Positions 17,770 to 24,982 of a stretch of DNA of 64,000 nucleotides are shown here, one piece after another. Source of the stretch: Luteolibacter sp. LG18 (GTDB lineage: Bacteria > Verrucomicrobiota > Verrucomicrobiia > Verrucomicrobiales > Akkermansiaceae); assembly GCF_036322585.1 (NCBI RefSeq), contig NZ_AP024600.1:4278001-4342000 (forward strand). The letters are read 5' to 3'. Position 1 is the first letter of the stretch. Every line of letters begins with the position of its first letter. The position numbers were made by a program, and so were the translations under genes. A model generated the notes under the pieces. It did not search any database. It had not been told where the DNA came from and saw only the letters and a program-made list of their open reading frames with translations.

Positions 17770-18925
17770 TCGCGTCCGAGGCAGCGGTGCGGGCCCAGCG
17801 GTCGGCGGCGATCACGGCGTCGAGCGTTGCCTCGTGGTCCACCACGTGCTCGTCCATCACCCGGCGCACGGTTTCCCAGATGCCGGGGAAGGGGAGCTTG
17901 CCCGCGCGGAAGGCATCCACGGCCACCTCGTTGGCGGCATTGTAAACGGCGGGCAGGGTGCCACCGGTTAGACCGGCGCGGCGCGCGAGTTCCAAAGCTG
18001 GGAAGTCGTCGTTGCGCGGGGCCTCGAATTCGAGCTTCGCCAGCGCCGGGAAATCCAGCGGCTTCAATCCACCACGCACACGGTCCGGCCAGGTGAGGGC
18101 GTATTGGATCGGGAAGCACATGTCGGTGCGGCTGAGCTGTGCCAGCACCGAGCCATCCACGAATTCGACCATCGAATGGATGATGCTCTGCGGGTGCACC
18201 ACCACGTCGATGCGCTCCATGCCGATGCCGAAGAGCCAGCGGGCCTCGATCATCTCCAGGCCCTTGTTGAAGAGCGTGGCGGAATCGATGGTGATTTTCG
18301 GGCCCATGTCCCATGTCGGGTGCTTGAGGGCCTGCGCCGGGGTGACCGAGGCGAGCTGGTTGGACGGCCAGGTGCGGAAAGGGCCGCCGGAAGCGGTTAG
18401 AATGAGGCGCGAGACTTCCTTTTCGCCGCCGCGGTGGCCATCGAGGCACTGGAAGATGGCGTTGTGCTCGCTATCGACCGGCAGCAGGTGGACACCGGCC
18501 TTGGTGGCGGCGTGGGTGATCGTTTCACCGGCCATCACCAGGATCTCCTTGCTGGCCACCGCGAGGTCCTTGCCCGCCTCGATCGCGGCGAGCGCGGGAT
18601 GAAGGCCGGCGGTGCCGACGATGGCGATGAGGACGACATCGGCGCCGGAGAGGGTGGCAAGCGTGATCAGGCCTTCATCGCCGGTGTGGATGCGGACATC
18701 GGCGGGCAGCAGCGCGCGCAGCTCGGCTTCTTTCGTGGCATCGTGCAGGGCCACGTCCTTCACGCCGGTCTCGCGGACCTGCTCGGCGAGCTTCACCACG
18801 TTGGTGGCGGCGGCGAGGGCGACGATTTCAATGCGCTCCGGCAGCTCGCGGGCGACCTTCAAGGTGGAGGTGCCGATGGAGCCGGTGGAACCGAGGAGGA
18901 CGACGCGTTTGCGGGAGGTGGACAT
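17747..18925 (-). CDS. dxr: 1-deoxy-D-xylulose 5-phosphate reductoisomerase
   Basis: This 392-residue enzyme converts DXP to MEP in the non-mevalonate isoprenoid pathway, using NADPH and a divalent metal. Motifs include GSTGSIGTSTL (NADPH), ASKEILVMAG, VDSEHNAIFQ (metal and substrate), ASGGPFR, DSATLFNKGLE and HPQSIIHSMVEF. The ATG at 18925 is preceded by cdsA, whose stop is only 5 bp upstream, so the two form an operon. The gene's 3' end overlaps the convergent protease by 23 bp. Confidence 0.95.
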   Translation of the reverse strand: MSTSRKRVVLLGSTGSIGTSTLKVARELPERIEIVALAAATNVVKLAEQVRETGVKDVALHDATKEAELRALLPADVRIHTGDEGLITLATLSGADVVLIAIVGTAGLHPALAAIEAGKDLAVASKEILVMAGETITHAATKAGVHLLPVDSEHNAIFQCLDGHRGGEKEVSRLILTASGGPFRTWPSNQLASVTPAQALKHPTWDMGPKITIDSATLFNKGLEMIEARWLFGIGMERIDVVVHPQSIIHSMVEFVDGSVLAQLSRTDMCFPIQYALTWPDRVRGGLKPLDFPALAKLEFEAPRNDDFPALELARRAGLTGGTLPAVYNAANEVAVDAFRAGKLPFPGIWETVRRVMDEHVVDHEATLDAVIAADRWARTAASDAISAVGAA

Positions 18926-18930
18926 GCAGG

Positions 18931-19848
18931 TCAGTGGAGCACCCATTTCAGGTAGAAGAACAAGGCGGGCGCGGTGAAGCAGATGCTGTCGATCAGGTCG
19001 AGCGCGCCGCCGATGCCCGGCAGCATGTGGCCGGAGTCCTTGGCATTGAGGCTGCGCTTCAGCACGCTTTCGGCGAGGTCGCCCACCACCGCGAGCAGGG
19101 CCAGGATGAAGCCGAGCGCGACCACGTGCGGCCAGCCGCCGAGGATGGCGAGGTCGTGCGGGCACAGGGCGTGGAGGCCGCATCCCGCGAGCTGGGCGAA
19201 GAACAACGCGCCGACGAAGCCTTCCCACGTTTTGCCCGGGCTCACATGGGGGATCATCTTGTGGCGACCGATCATCGTGCCGGTGAGATAGGCCCCCATG
19301 TCGGTGAACTTGGTGACCGCGATCACCCATAGCAACAGCACCGCGCCCGGCACCTGGCCGTCGCCCGGGACCACGAACACGAGGCGGGCGGCGAAGTGGA
19401 ACAGCACCGCGACGTAAACGAAGCCCAGCACGTTCAAGGCGACCGCCTGCAGGGCCTCGATGCCCTTGATCGAATAGCGGAGCTGGAGGGTGAAGGCACC
19501 TGCGGTGGCGATGAAAATGGCCAGCGTGTCGAGGCCGTCCGGCAGTTCGCGGCCCCCGAAGGAGCCGGGGGGCTGCGGGAAGATGAAATACCAGCCCAGC
19601 GCCAGGGTGTAGACGATGGAAAGGAGGATGCCGAAACGTGGGAAACACTTCACCCCGGCGGCCCGGACCATGTTGAAATACTCGATGGTCGAGAGGATCG
19701 CGAGCACCGCGATCAGGGCGAAATAGGCCCAGGCCCACCGGCTGGCGAAGGCCGCGCCGACCACGGCCCAGAGCCCGATGGTGCTGGCGGCGCGCCGCAC
19801 GAAGGTGCGGCCTTTGGATGGAGCGGGTGGTGGCGTGGAGTCGGCCAT
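18931..19848 (-). CDS. cdsA: Phosphatidate cytidylyltransferase (CDP-diacylglycerol synthase), variant signature
   Basis: This 305-residue integral membrane protein has about eight hydrophobic helices. The C-terminal signature is recognisable as SVLKRSLNAKDSGHMLPGIG followed by GALDLIDS. In the E. coli-type signature the last part reads PGHGGxxDRxD; here the His is Ile and the Arg is Leu. The enzyme makes CDP-diacylglycerol from phosphatidate and CTP. The ATG at 19848 is preferred, with an in-frame ATG at 19860 as alternative. It is followed by dxr with 5 bp between. The His/Arg replacement may be a lineage feature, so activity is probable but not proven. Confidence 0.86.
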   Translation of the reverse strand: MADSTPPPAPSKGRTFVRRAASTIGLWAVVGAAFASRWAWAYFALIAVLAILSTIEYFNMVRAAGVKCFPRFGILLSIVYTLALGWYFIFPQPPGSFGGRELPDGLDTLAIFIATAGAFTLQLRYSIKGIEALQAVALNVLGFVYVAVLFHFAARLVFVVPGDGQVPGAVLLLWVIAVTKFTDMGAYLTGTMIGRHKMIPHVSPGKTWEGFVGALFFAQLAGCGLHALCPHDLAILGGWPHVVALGFILALLAVVGDLAESVLKRSLNAKDSGHMLPGIGGALDLIDSICFTAPALFFYLKWVLH

Positions 19849-19987
19849 TTGCCGGGGCATCCAAACCGCCAATGGGGGTGGGTGGCAACTTATTACGATT
19901 TTCCGGTGCAACCTTTCACGGAGGGCAGGGTTCCAGAAGATGAACGGCCCCGCCCGCCGCTTCGAGAATCCAAAAAACGAAACCACG

Positions 19988-20530
19988 ATGAAAACGAAGA
20001 CCACTCTGTTCGCGATGGCCGCCCTGCTCGGCGCCGGCGCGGTTGCCATGGCCCAGGACGCTCCCGCCCCCGGCGGTGACAAGGGACCCCGCCCGGAGCG
20101 CGGTGCCCAGCGCCCGCTGCCCCCGGAACTTCTGAAGAAGTATGACAAGGACGGCGACGGCAAGCTGAGCGACGACGAGCGCAAGGCCATGCAGGAAGAC
20201 ATGAAGGCCAAGCGCGAGGCCCACGAAAAGGCCCTGCTTGAGAAGTACGATGCCGACAAGGACGGCAAGCTCAGCGACGAGGAGCGCAAGACCGCCCGCG
20301 AGGAAGAGCAGAAGCGCATCCTTGCCACCTACGACAAGGACAAGGACGGCAAGCTCAGCGAGGAAGAGCGCAAGGCCGCCATCGAAGCCGGTGAAATGCT
20401 CGGCATGGGCGGTCGTGGCCAAGGCGGCCCCGGCGGCCAAGGTGGTCGCGGTGGCCGTGGCCCCGGCGGCTCGGGTGGCGAAGGCGGTCGTCCGGACGGC
20501 CCGCCGCCGGCTCCCCCGGAAGGCAACTGA
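19988..20530 (+). CDS. Secreted EF-hand (calcium-binding) protein with Gly-rich tail
   Basis: This 180-residue protein begins at the ATG of 19988 with a signal peptide (MKTKTTLFAMAALLGAGAVA). Three EF-hand loops are clear: DKDGDGKLSDDE, DADKDGKLSDEE and DKDKDGKLSEEE, each with the expected acidic and Gly positions. They are joined by Lys/Glu/Arg-rich helices. The last 45 residues are Gly/Pro/Arg low complexity. Such EF-hand proteins are common in Verrucomicrobia and Planctomycetes, and their partners are unknown. It is divergent from cdsA and ends at a strong terminator. Confidence 0.8.
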   Translation: MKTKTTLFAMAALLGAGAVAMAQDAPAPGGDKGPRPERGAQRPLPPELLKKYDKDGDGKLSDDERKAMQEDMKAKREAHEKALLEKYDADKDGKLSDEERKTAREEEQKRILATYDKDKDGKLSEEERKAAIEAGEMLGMGGRGQGGPGGQGGRGGRGPGGSGGEGGRPDGPPPAPPEGN

Positions 20531-20554
20531 TTTATCGGATACCATTCGATGCTC

Positions 20555-20588
20555 AAACCGTGGTCCGCTCGCGCGGGCCACGGTTTTT
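20555..20588 (+). terminator. Rho-independent terminator after the EF-hand gene
   Basis: A 14-nt arm (20555-20568) pairs with 20573-20586 (AAACCGTGG-type outer arm and GCGG inner), with a short loop and trailing T residues. It lies 24 nt past the stop. Confidence 0.85.
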
Positions 20589-20778
20589 CGTGTCTTGCCC
20601 CCTGACCAGTAACGGGTCCACGCATCGTTTGGCCCTGTCGGATAGGTGGATCTGAATCCGCTGGCAGGGTCTCCCGGCGGGCGCTTGTGAGAGTCATATG
20701 AAATTCAGGTGAACAGCGGGTTCTGACTTGCCGTCTCAGGGGCGAAAGAGTTGCTAGGCGCGACTTTTTTGTCCCCCA
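20589..20778. other. Spacer upstream of the immunity-like cassette, no gene seen
   Basis: I find no coding sequence or clear promoter here. It contains TAACGGGTC near 20608 and a T-run near 20770. It separates the EF-hand terminator from the cassette and may hold the cassette's promoter. Confidence 0.4.
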
Positions 20779-20889
20779 GTGTCGCTACGACTCCTCTTCC
20801 TCCCTACCGCTATCGCGGCGTGCCTCGGTTTATCCCACGCCGAAAATACCCCTGTTCCTGTCCTAGGGTCGGATGACCGGTGGCCATGA
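20779..20889 (+). CDS. 36-codon lipoprotein signal-peptide stub, start-stop overlapping the next gene
   Basis: A GTG at 20779 opens a 36-residue ORF whose sequence is a lipoprotein-type signal: a hydrophobic stretch MSLRLLFLPTAIAAC with lipobox IAAC, then a short hydrophilic tail ending in DDRWP. The stop TGA (20887-20889) overlaps the ATG of the following gene (ATGA), as in translationally coupled pairs. It is too short to be a working protein as such. The best reading is the 5' end of a toxin lipoprotein whose body has been deleted, with coupling to the immunity-like gene preserved. A small functional leader peptide is the alternative. Confidence 0.45.
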   Translation: MSLRLLFLPTAIAACLGLSHAENTPVPVLGSDDRWP

Positions 20890-21530
20890 TTGAAAATTTT
20901 CCCAAGATTTACAGCATCAAGGATGCGAACCAAAAGGGTTTCGCATGGGCATTTGGTTACGGGCCTTTCGAAGGCATGGATTTCCTTTCCCGCCTGCATC
21001 CTTATGTTCATCAACGAAGGATGGATTTTTGGGAGATCAATCCCACCCCGGCAGGTATCTCCTTGGGTGAGACGGGAAGCAAATGGCCGGATGTCATGTT
21101 TTGTGGTCATCCGCCTCCTTTTGCATTTTTCAGCGACAGGATTGTCAAGGACCTGCTCGATTTCGGAGTGGAGTTCGAAGGCGTGACGCCCATTCCGCTC
21201 GGTCCGATTAAGAGTAAAAAGCTCCGGTCCGTTCCTGCTCCTGCCTATCACGTGCTCGAAGCGAAGCCCGGCATCAGCATTGATTACGAGGCCAGCGGGA
21301 TCGCCATGGACGACAACGGGCAGCCGATGTTGCCGGTTGGTCAAGCGGTGGTGGTGCATTTGGATCCCGAGACATGGTCGGGCGCGGACGTGTTCAAGTG
21401 TTCCAACTGGCCGCGTGGTGGAATGGATCTGTTATGCACGGAGCGCGTGAAACAACTGGCTCTGGCCCAAGGCTGGACCAACGTCGATTTCGTGCGTCAG
21501 CGGGTCAAGGGTGTGAATCCCTTCGCTTGA
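20886..21530 (+). CDS. Immunity-like protein, copy 1 of 3 (possibly SitI6 / double-CXXCG related)
   Basis: This is a 214-residue protein of no clear family by eye. It starts at ATG 20886 (MIENFPKIY); an in-frame GTG at 20880 is less likely. Features shared with the two following paralogues are a FW.x.NP.P motif, G..W.D with GxPPxxF, SxR...D, K.L...P.P.Y.VLEA.PGI, and an end with C...V..LA...GWTNVDF. This general layout (W.D.G, SER, L...G, and T...TNV.F near the C-terminus) is what I recall of double-CXXCG immunity proteins of Myxococcus SitI6 type, but the Cys pairs are absent. No enzyme motif, signal peptide or membrane helix is present, so it is cytoplasmic. Neighbour fragments suggest toxin/immunity ancestry. 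Function unproven. Confidence 0.5.
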   Translation: MIENFPKIYSIKDANQKGFAWAFGYGPFEGMDFLSRLHPYVHQRRMDFWEINPTPAGISLGETGSKWPDVMFCGHPPPFAFFSDRIVKDLLDFGVEFEGVTPIPLGPIKSKKLRSVPAPAYHVLEAKPGISIDYEASGIAMDDNGQPMLPVGQAVVVHLDPETWSGADVFKCSNWPRGGMDLLCTERVKQLALAQGWTNVDFVRQRVKGVNPFA

Positions 21531-21546
21531 TTGCGGGGGAACTTTT

Positions 21547-21744
21547 GTAAGCGCCATTCGTCGCTGGGTCCATAAGGTGGATCACGATGCGTGGCACAAG
21601 GGAGCCAGAGGAGGACTCTATAACACTTGGTGGCTAGCCCTGGAAAAAGCAGAATCTGATATAGGAAGGAGCTTTACCCGGGCCGAGCTCATCGAAAAGA
21701 TTGTCGAGTGCCGGGCAGTATTTCCCATCACGATGCCGCCGTGA
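21547..21744 (+). pseudogene. C-terminal remnant of a toxin (DUF2380/SitA-like GG-WN domain)
   Basis: An open frame without a start codon runs from about 21547 to the stop at 21742-21744, immediately after copy 1. Its translation includes WVHKVDHDAWHKGARGGLYN and TWWLALEKAE and ends FPITMPP. The spacing of H...WHKGxRGG..N..W..L followed by TRAELIEKI and a final F.I segment is what I recall of the C-terminal toxin domain in DUF2380/TIGR02269-type polymorphic toxins (GGxWNxxW followed by AT.eEI). The rest of the toxin is missing. The frame sits out of phase with copy 1, so it is a relic, probably left by recombination. Confidence 0.5.
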
Positions 21745-21757
21745 ACAATGTATCAAA

Positions 21758-22378
21758 ATGATGAACTTTTATAGAATCGGTTGTTGGGAAGCTGCTCCCC
21801 GTAAATACCCTTGGGTTGCTGGTTTTGGCCCCCTTTCCAACATGCCGTTTTTTGAGGCGGCACCAGTCTTTTGGGAGAGTAAAAAGAGATTTTGGCAAGT
21901 GAACCCGAGGCCTCCGGGATTGTTTTTTGATTCCGGAGGCCGGGAGTGGTCCGATGTCGTTGGATGCGGCGGAGGACCTCCGGGGTACTTTGTCAGTGAA
22001 CGTTTGCTGCGGGATATCGAGGAGGCGGGGGTCCCCATTCTCAGAGCGACCGAGATGCCGATTGTTGAAATCAAAGGCAAGCGCTTGCAAAAATTGCCGC
22101 CGCCCCGTTATTTCGTGCTTGAAGCGGCTCCCGGCATTGCGACGGCTTATGAAGCGATGGGGATTCGAATTGGCGAGGATGGAAAACCGATATGGACCTC
22201 CGAGGATGTGAAAAGGAGGCCGCCCCTGTTGTTCAAAAGAGCCTCTTGGGACGGGTCCCATCTTTTCAGTTTCTACGGCAACATGCCGATGAATGTCTAT
22301 TGCAGCCAATACGTGGTCGACCTGGCGGAGCGGAAGGGATGGACGAATGTCGACTTCGAACCGGTTGAATGCACGTGA
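21758..22378 (+). CDS. Immunity-like protein, divergent copy 2 of 3
   Basis: This 206-residue paralogue starts MMNFYRIGC at 21758. It is much more divergent from copies 1 and 3 than they are from each other, but keeps the frame: GFGPLSNMPFFE, FWQVNPRPPG, REWSDVVGCGGGPP, SERLLRD, KLPPPRYFVLEAAPGI, SWDGSHLF and ERKGWTNVDF. It lies 13 bp after the toxin remnant, as expected for the cognate immunity gene of that toxin. No catalytic motif, signal or membrane segment is seen. Base composition is somewhat lower in GC than neighbouring core genes. Function is inferred from context only. Confidence 0.5.
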   Translation: MMNFYRIGCWEAAPRKYPWVAGFGPLSNMPFFEAAPVFWESKKRFWQVNPRPPGLFFDSGGREWSDVVGCGGGPPGYFVSERLLRDIEEAGVPILRATEMPIVEIKGKRLQKLPPPRYFVLEAAPGIATAYEAMGIRIGEDGKPIWTSEDVKRRPPLLFKRASWDGSHLFSFYGNMPMNVYCSQYVVDLAERKGWTNVDFEPVECT

Positions 22379-22502
22379 GATAGCGAATGAGCGAGATACA
22401 GTCAGGGCGTTCCAAGAGGGAGTTGGGGAACTTGGGATTGCAGGCGAGCGGATTTCTGATGCGCTCGTGACAGAAAGAGCGTCATTGCCTGCTCGATGGG
22501 CC

Positions 22503-23147
22503 ATGATTGAAAATTTCCCCAAGATTTACAGCATCAGTGAAGCGAGCCAAAAAGGTTTCGCTTGGGCGTCTGGCTACGGTCCCTTTGAAGGCATGGATTT
22601 TTTTCCCCGACTCCATTTGGTAACCCAACGTAGTTTCATGGATTTTTGGGAGGTCAACCACAAGCCGCCGGGCATCTCCTTGGGTGAGACGGGGACCAAG
22701 TGGCCGGATATTATGTTTTGCGGGAATCCGCCTCCTTTTGCATTTTTCAGCGACAGGATTGTCGAGGACCTGCTCGATTTCGGAGTGGAGTTCGAAGGCG
22801 TGACGCCCATTCCGCTCGGTCCCATCAAGAGCAAAAAGCTCCGCTCCGTTCCTGCTCCCGCCTACCACGTGCTCGAAGCGAAGGTCGGCATCAGCATTGA
22901 TTACGAGGCCAGCGGGATCGCCATGGACGACAACGGGCAGCCGATGTTGCCGGTTGGTCAAGCGGTGGTGGTGCATTTGGATCCCGAGACATGGTCGGGC
23001 GCGGACGTGTTCAAGTGTTCCAACTGGCCGCGCGGCGGAATGGATCTGTTATGCACGGATCGCGTGAAACAACTGGCTTTGGCCCAAGGCTGGACCAACG
23101 TCGATTTCGTGCGTCAGCGGGTCAAGGGTGTGAATCCCTTCGCTTGA
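22503..23147 (+). CDS. Immunity-like protein, copy 3 of 3 (duplicate of copy 1)
   Basis: This 214-residue protein starts at ATG 22503 and differs from copy 1 at about 23 positions, about 21 of which fall in the first 88 residues. From the PPPFAFFSD motif onward the two are almost identical, including 22 bp past the stop. The DNA matches show the same gradient, which suggests duplication with N-terminal diversification or 3' gene conversion. The 125 bp before the start are in-frame open but look non-homologous, so I use the ATG. It is followed by the convergent dynamin-like gene after 74 bp. Confidence 0.55.
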   Translation: MIENFPKIYSISEASQKGFAWASGYGPFEGMDFFPRLHLVTQRSFMDFWEVNHKPPGISLGETGTKWPDIMFCGNPPPFAFFSDRIVEDLLDFGVEFEGVTPIPLGPIKSKKLRSVPAPAYHVLEAKVGISIDYEASGIAMDDNGQPMLPVGQAVVVHLDPETWSGADVFKCSNWPRGGMDLLCTDRVKQLALAQGWTNVDFVRQRVKGVNPFA

Positions 23148-23221
23148 TTGCGGGGGAACTTTTGTAAGCTCCCATTGAGCAGAGACGCGAAAAGGAGAAG
23201 TCCCAAGCGGGTTGTAGGAGA

Positions 23222-24937
23222 TCACAGATCCTGCTCGATCGCCTTGAGGGAAAGGAAGAGTTCGTTCCAGCGTTGTAGCCTCGGCTCAAGGGCGAGCTTG
23301 TCGTTCGCGACGTGGCGGCGGATTTCCTCGAGGCAGCCGGCGTAGTCTTGGAAGAAGACACGCAGCGCTTCCTCGTAGTCGCCGCGGAGGGCGTTCGCGA
23401 AGGTGCCGCAGGCATCCAACAGGCGTTCGCGGAAGGCCTTCACGATATCCTGCTGGCTGGTGCGGGCATAGATCAGGAAGATCGCCGAGCTGGCCGCGGC
23501 GAGCAGCAGGCATCCCCATGGGGCCCAAGGGATTTTGAAGATCCCGCACACACCCGCGCCGGTGAGCGAGAGCAGGGTGAGCGCGGTGAAGATCTTCAGC
23601 GAGGTGAGGCGTTCACGGGCCGATTGGTCGAGGCCGTGCCGTACCTTGAGGTTGCCGATGCCGAGACGCGCGGCGCGGCCGAGGCGGCGCACGAACTTGG
23701 ACGAGGCTTTTTCCAAGGGCGCTTGGATGGTGGAGTCGTCCTTCAGCATGATGCCCATTTCGGCGTGGACGCGTTCCTTGAGGCTTTCCCAGTGGCGTTC
23801 GCAGGCCTTCACGGTTTCGGCGGCGTCCTCGGTGGCGACGTGTTCGACCGCGGTTTGGAGGCGCTCGGCGAAAAGGCCTTCGGTTTCGGTGCCGGAGCGT
23901 TCGCCGGTGAACAGACGGATCAGCGTGTTCCAAGGGCTGAGGCGGCTGCCGAGGCGCTTGGCCACCCAGACGGCCTCGCTTTGGAAGACTTCGGCCACGC
24001 CGGAAAGGTGGCGTGGCAGGCGGATGACGAATTGCTCGCGCAGCGAGTCGATCTCGCGCTCTATCTCGGCGAGGAAGCGTGCGCAGCGTTCGACATTGCG
24101 GGTGGTTTCCTCGATCCGGTCCTCGATTTTCACGAGGGCGTCCGAGGAATGGCGGCGCCAGGTTTCCAACAGCTTTCGCCGCTGGGACGATTGGCAGACG
24201 TTGCGGGAGATGAAGTCCTCGAGCTCCGCGAACCCGCAGGCCAGCCAGGCTTGGCGGCCGAAGGGTTCGGTCTTCTTGGCCTCGATCGCGAGCTTGCCGG
24301 AGACGGCGAACATCGGCGGGATGTGGCCAATGCGCTTCATCGAGAGATCGCGCATGTGGCCGAGGATCACCGGGATGTCCGAGGCATCGCGCTGGTCGAT
24401 CTGTTGGATCACGAACGCCACCCGGTCGAGGGCCTCGGGACCCAGCTTCGAGAGGAAATCCCAGGTCGCGGCCCCCCAGGGGTTGGAAACCGGGAAGACG
24501 AAGAGCAGCAGATCCGCGACCGGCAGGAAGCGCTCGGTGATGCTCTGGTGGCCCCGCATCACGGAATTCGTGCCGGGGGTGTCGACGAGGTTGAAGTCCT
24601 TCAGGAACTCGATCGGCCGGTAGCGTTCCTCGAGGGTCGGTGTGACCTCGACATCCCGGGCCAAAACCCCGTGGCGGTACCACAGCACCTTATCGGTCTC
24701 GGGCAGGATGTTGACCTTGCACAGGTCACTGCCGAAGAGGCCGTTGATCAGGGTCGACTTGCCCGCGTTGACCTCGCCGCAGACGACGAACAGGAACGGG
24801 GCGGCGAGTCCGGTCTGGACGGAATCGGACGCCAGTTCCGGTCCGATTTCCGCCTGCGTGTCCGCGGCCAGATCCACGATCCCCCGCATCACTTCCACCA
24901 GACGTTCGCGCGTCGCGAAGTAACGCTCGCCGAACAT
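23222..24937 (-). CDS. Bacterial dynamin-like GTPase
   Basis: This 571-residue protein has an N-terminal dynamin-type GTPase: P-loop GEVNAGKSTLING (G1), ILPETDKV (G2 region), VDTPGTNSV (G3) and QQIDQRD (G4). Long helical segments follow (about 250-440), then a hydrophobic hairpin (about 465-515: LLSLTGAGVCGIF and WGCLLLAAASSAIFLI) that should insert in or bind the membrane, and a C-terminal helical tail. Such proteins remodel or protect the cytoplasmic membrane. It is the last gene of a leftward set with polysaccharide deacetylase and mtnP (gaps 45 and 87 bp), but a functional link between them is not clear. Confidence 0.85.
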   Translation of the reverse strand: MFGERYFATRERLVEVMRGIVDLAADTQAEIGPELASDSVQTGLAAPFLFVVCGEVNAGKSTLINGLFGSDLCKVNILPETDKVLWYRHGVLARDVEVTPTLEERYRPIEFLKDFNLVDTPGTNSVMRGHQSITERFLPVADLLLFVFPVSNPWGAATWDFLSKLGPEALDRVAFVIQQIDQRDASDIPVILGHMRDLSMKRIGHIPPMFAVSGKLAIEAKKTEPFGRQAWLACGFAELEDFISRNVCQSSQRRKLLETWRRHSSDALVKIEDRIEETTRNVERCARFLAEIEREIDSLREQFVIRLPRHLSGVAEVFQSEAVWVAKRLGSRLSPWNTLIRLFTGERSGTETEGLFAERLQTAVEHVATEDAAETVKACERHWESLKERVHAEMGIMLKDDSTIQAPLEKASSKFVRRLGRAARLGIGNLKVRHGLDQSARERLTSLKIFTALTLLSLTGAGVCGIFKIPWAPWGCLLLAAASSAIFLIYARTSQQDIVKAFRERLLDACGTFANALRGDYEEALRVFFQDYAGCLEEIRRHVANDKLALEPRLQRWNELFLSLKAIEQDL

Positions 24938-24982
24938 CGTGGGGCAGCTCGTGGGGGAGGGGTGGAACAGCGGATGGAGCCC

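Noticed and set aside
20600-20620. Similarity of GTAACGGGTC near 20608 to GTAACGGGGTC (reverse of 34120-34130)
   Set aside because: Only about 10 bp match with an indel; too short to claim a shared insertion-sequence end.
22379-22502. In-frame open extension upstream of immunity-like copy 3
   Set aside because: Copies 1 and 3 align from the ATG at 22503 and the upstream residues have no match in copy 1, so it is not part of the protein. A relic of a second toxin here could not be shown.
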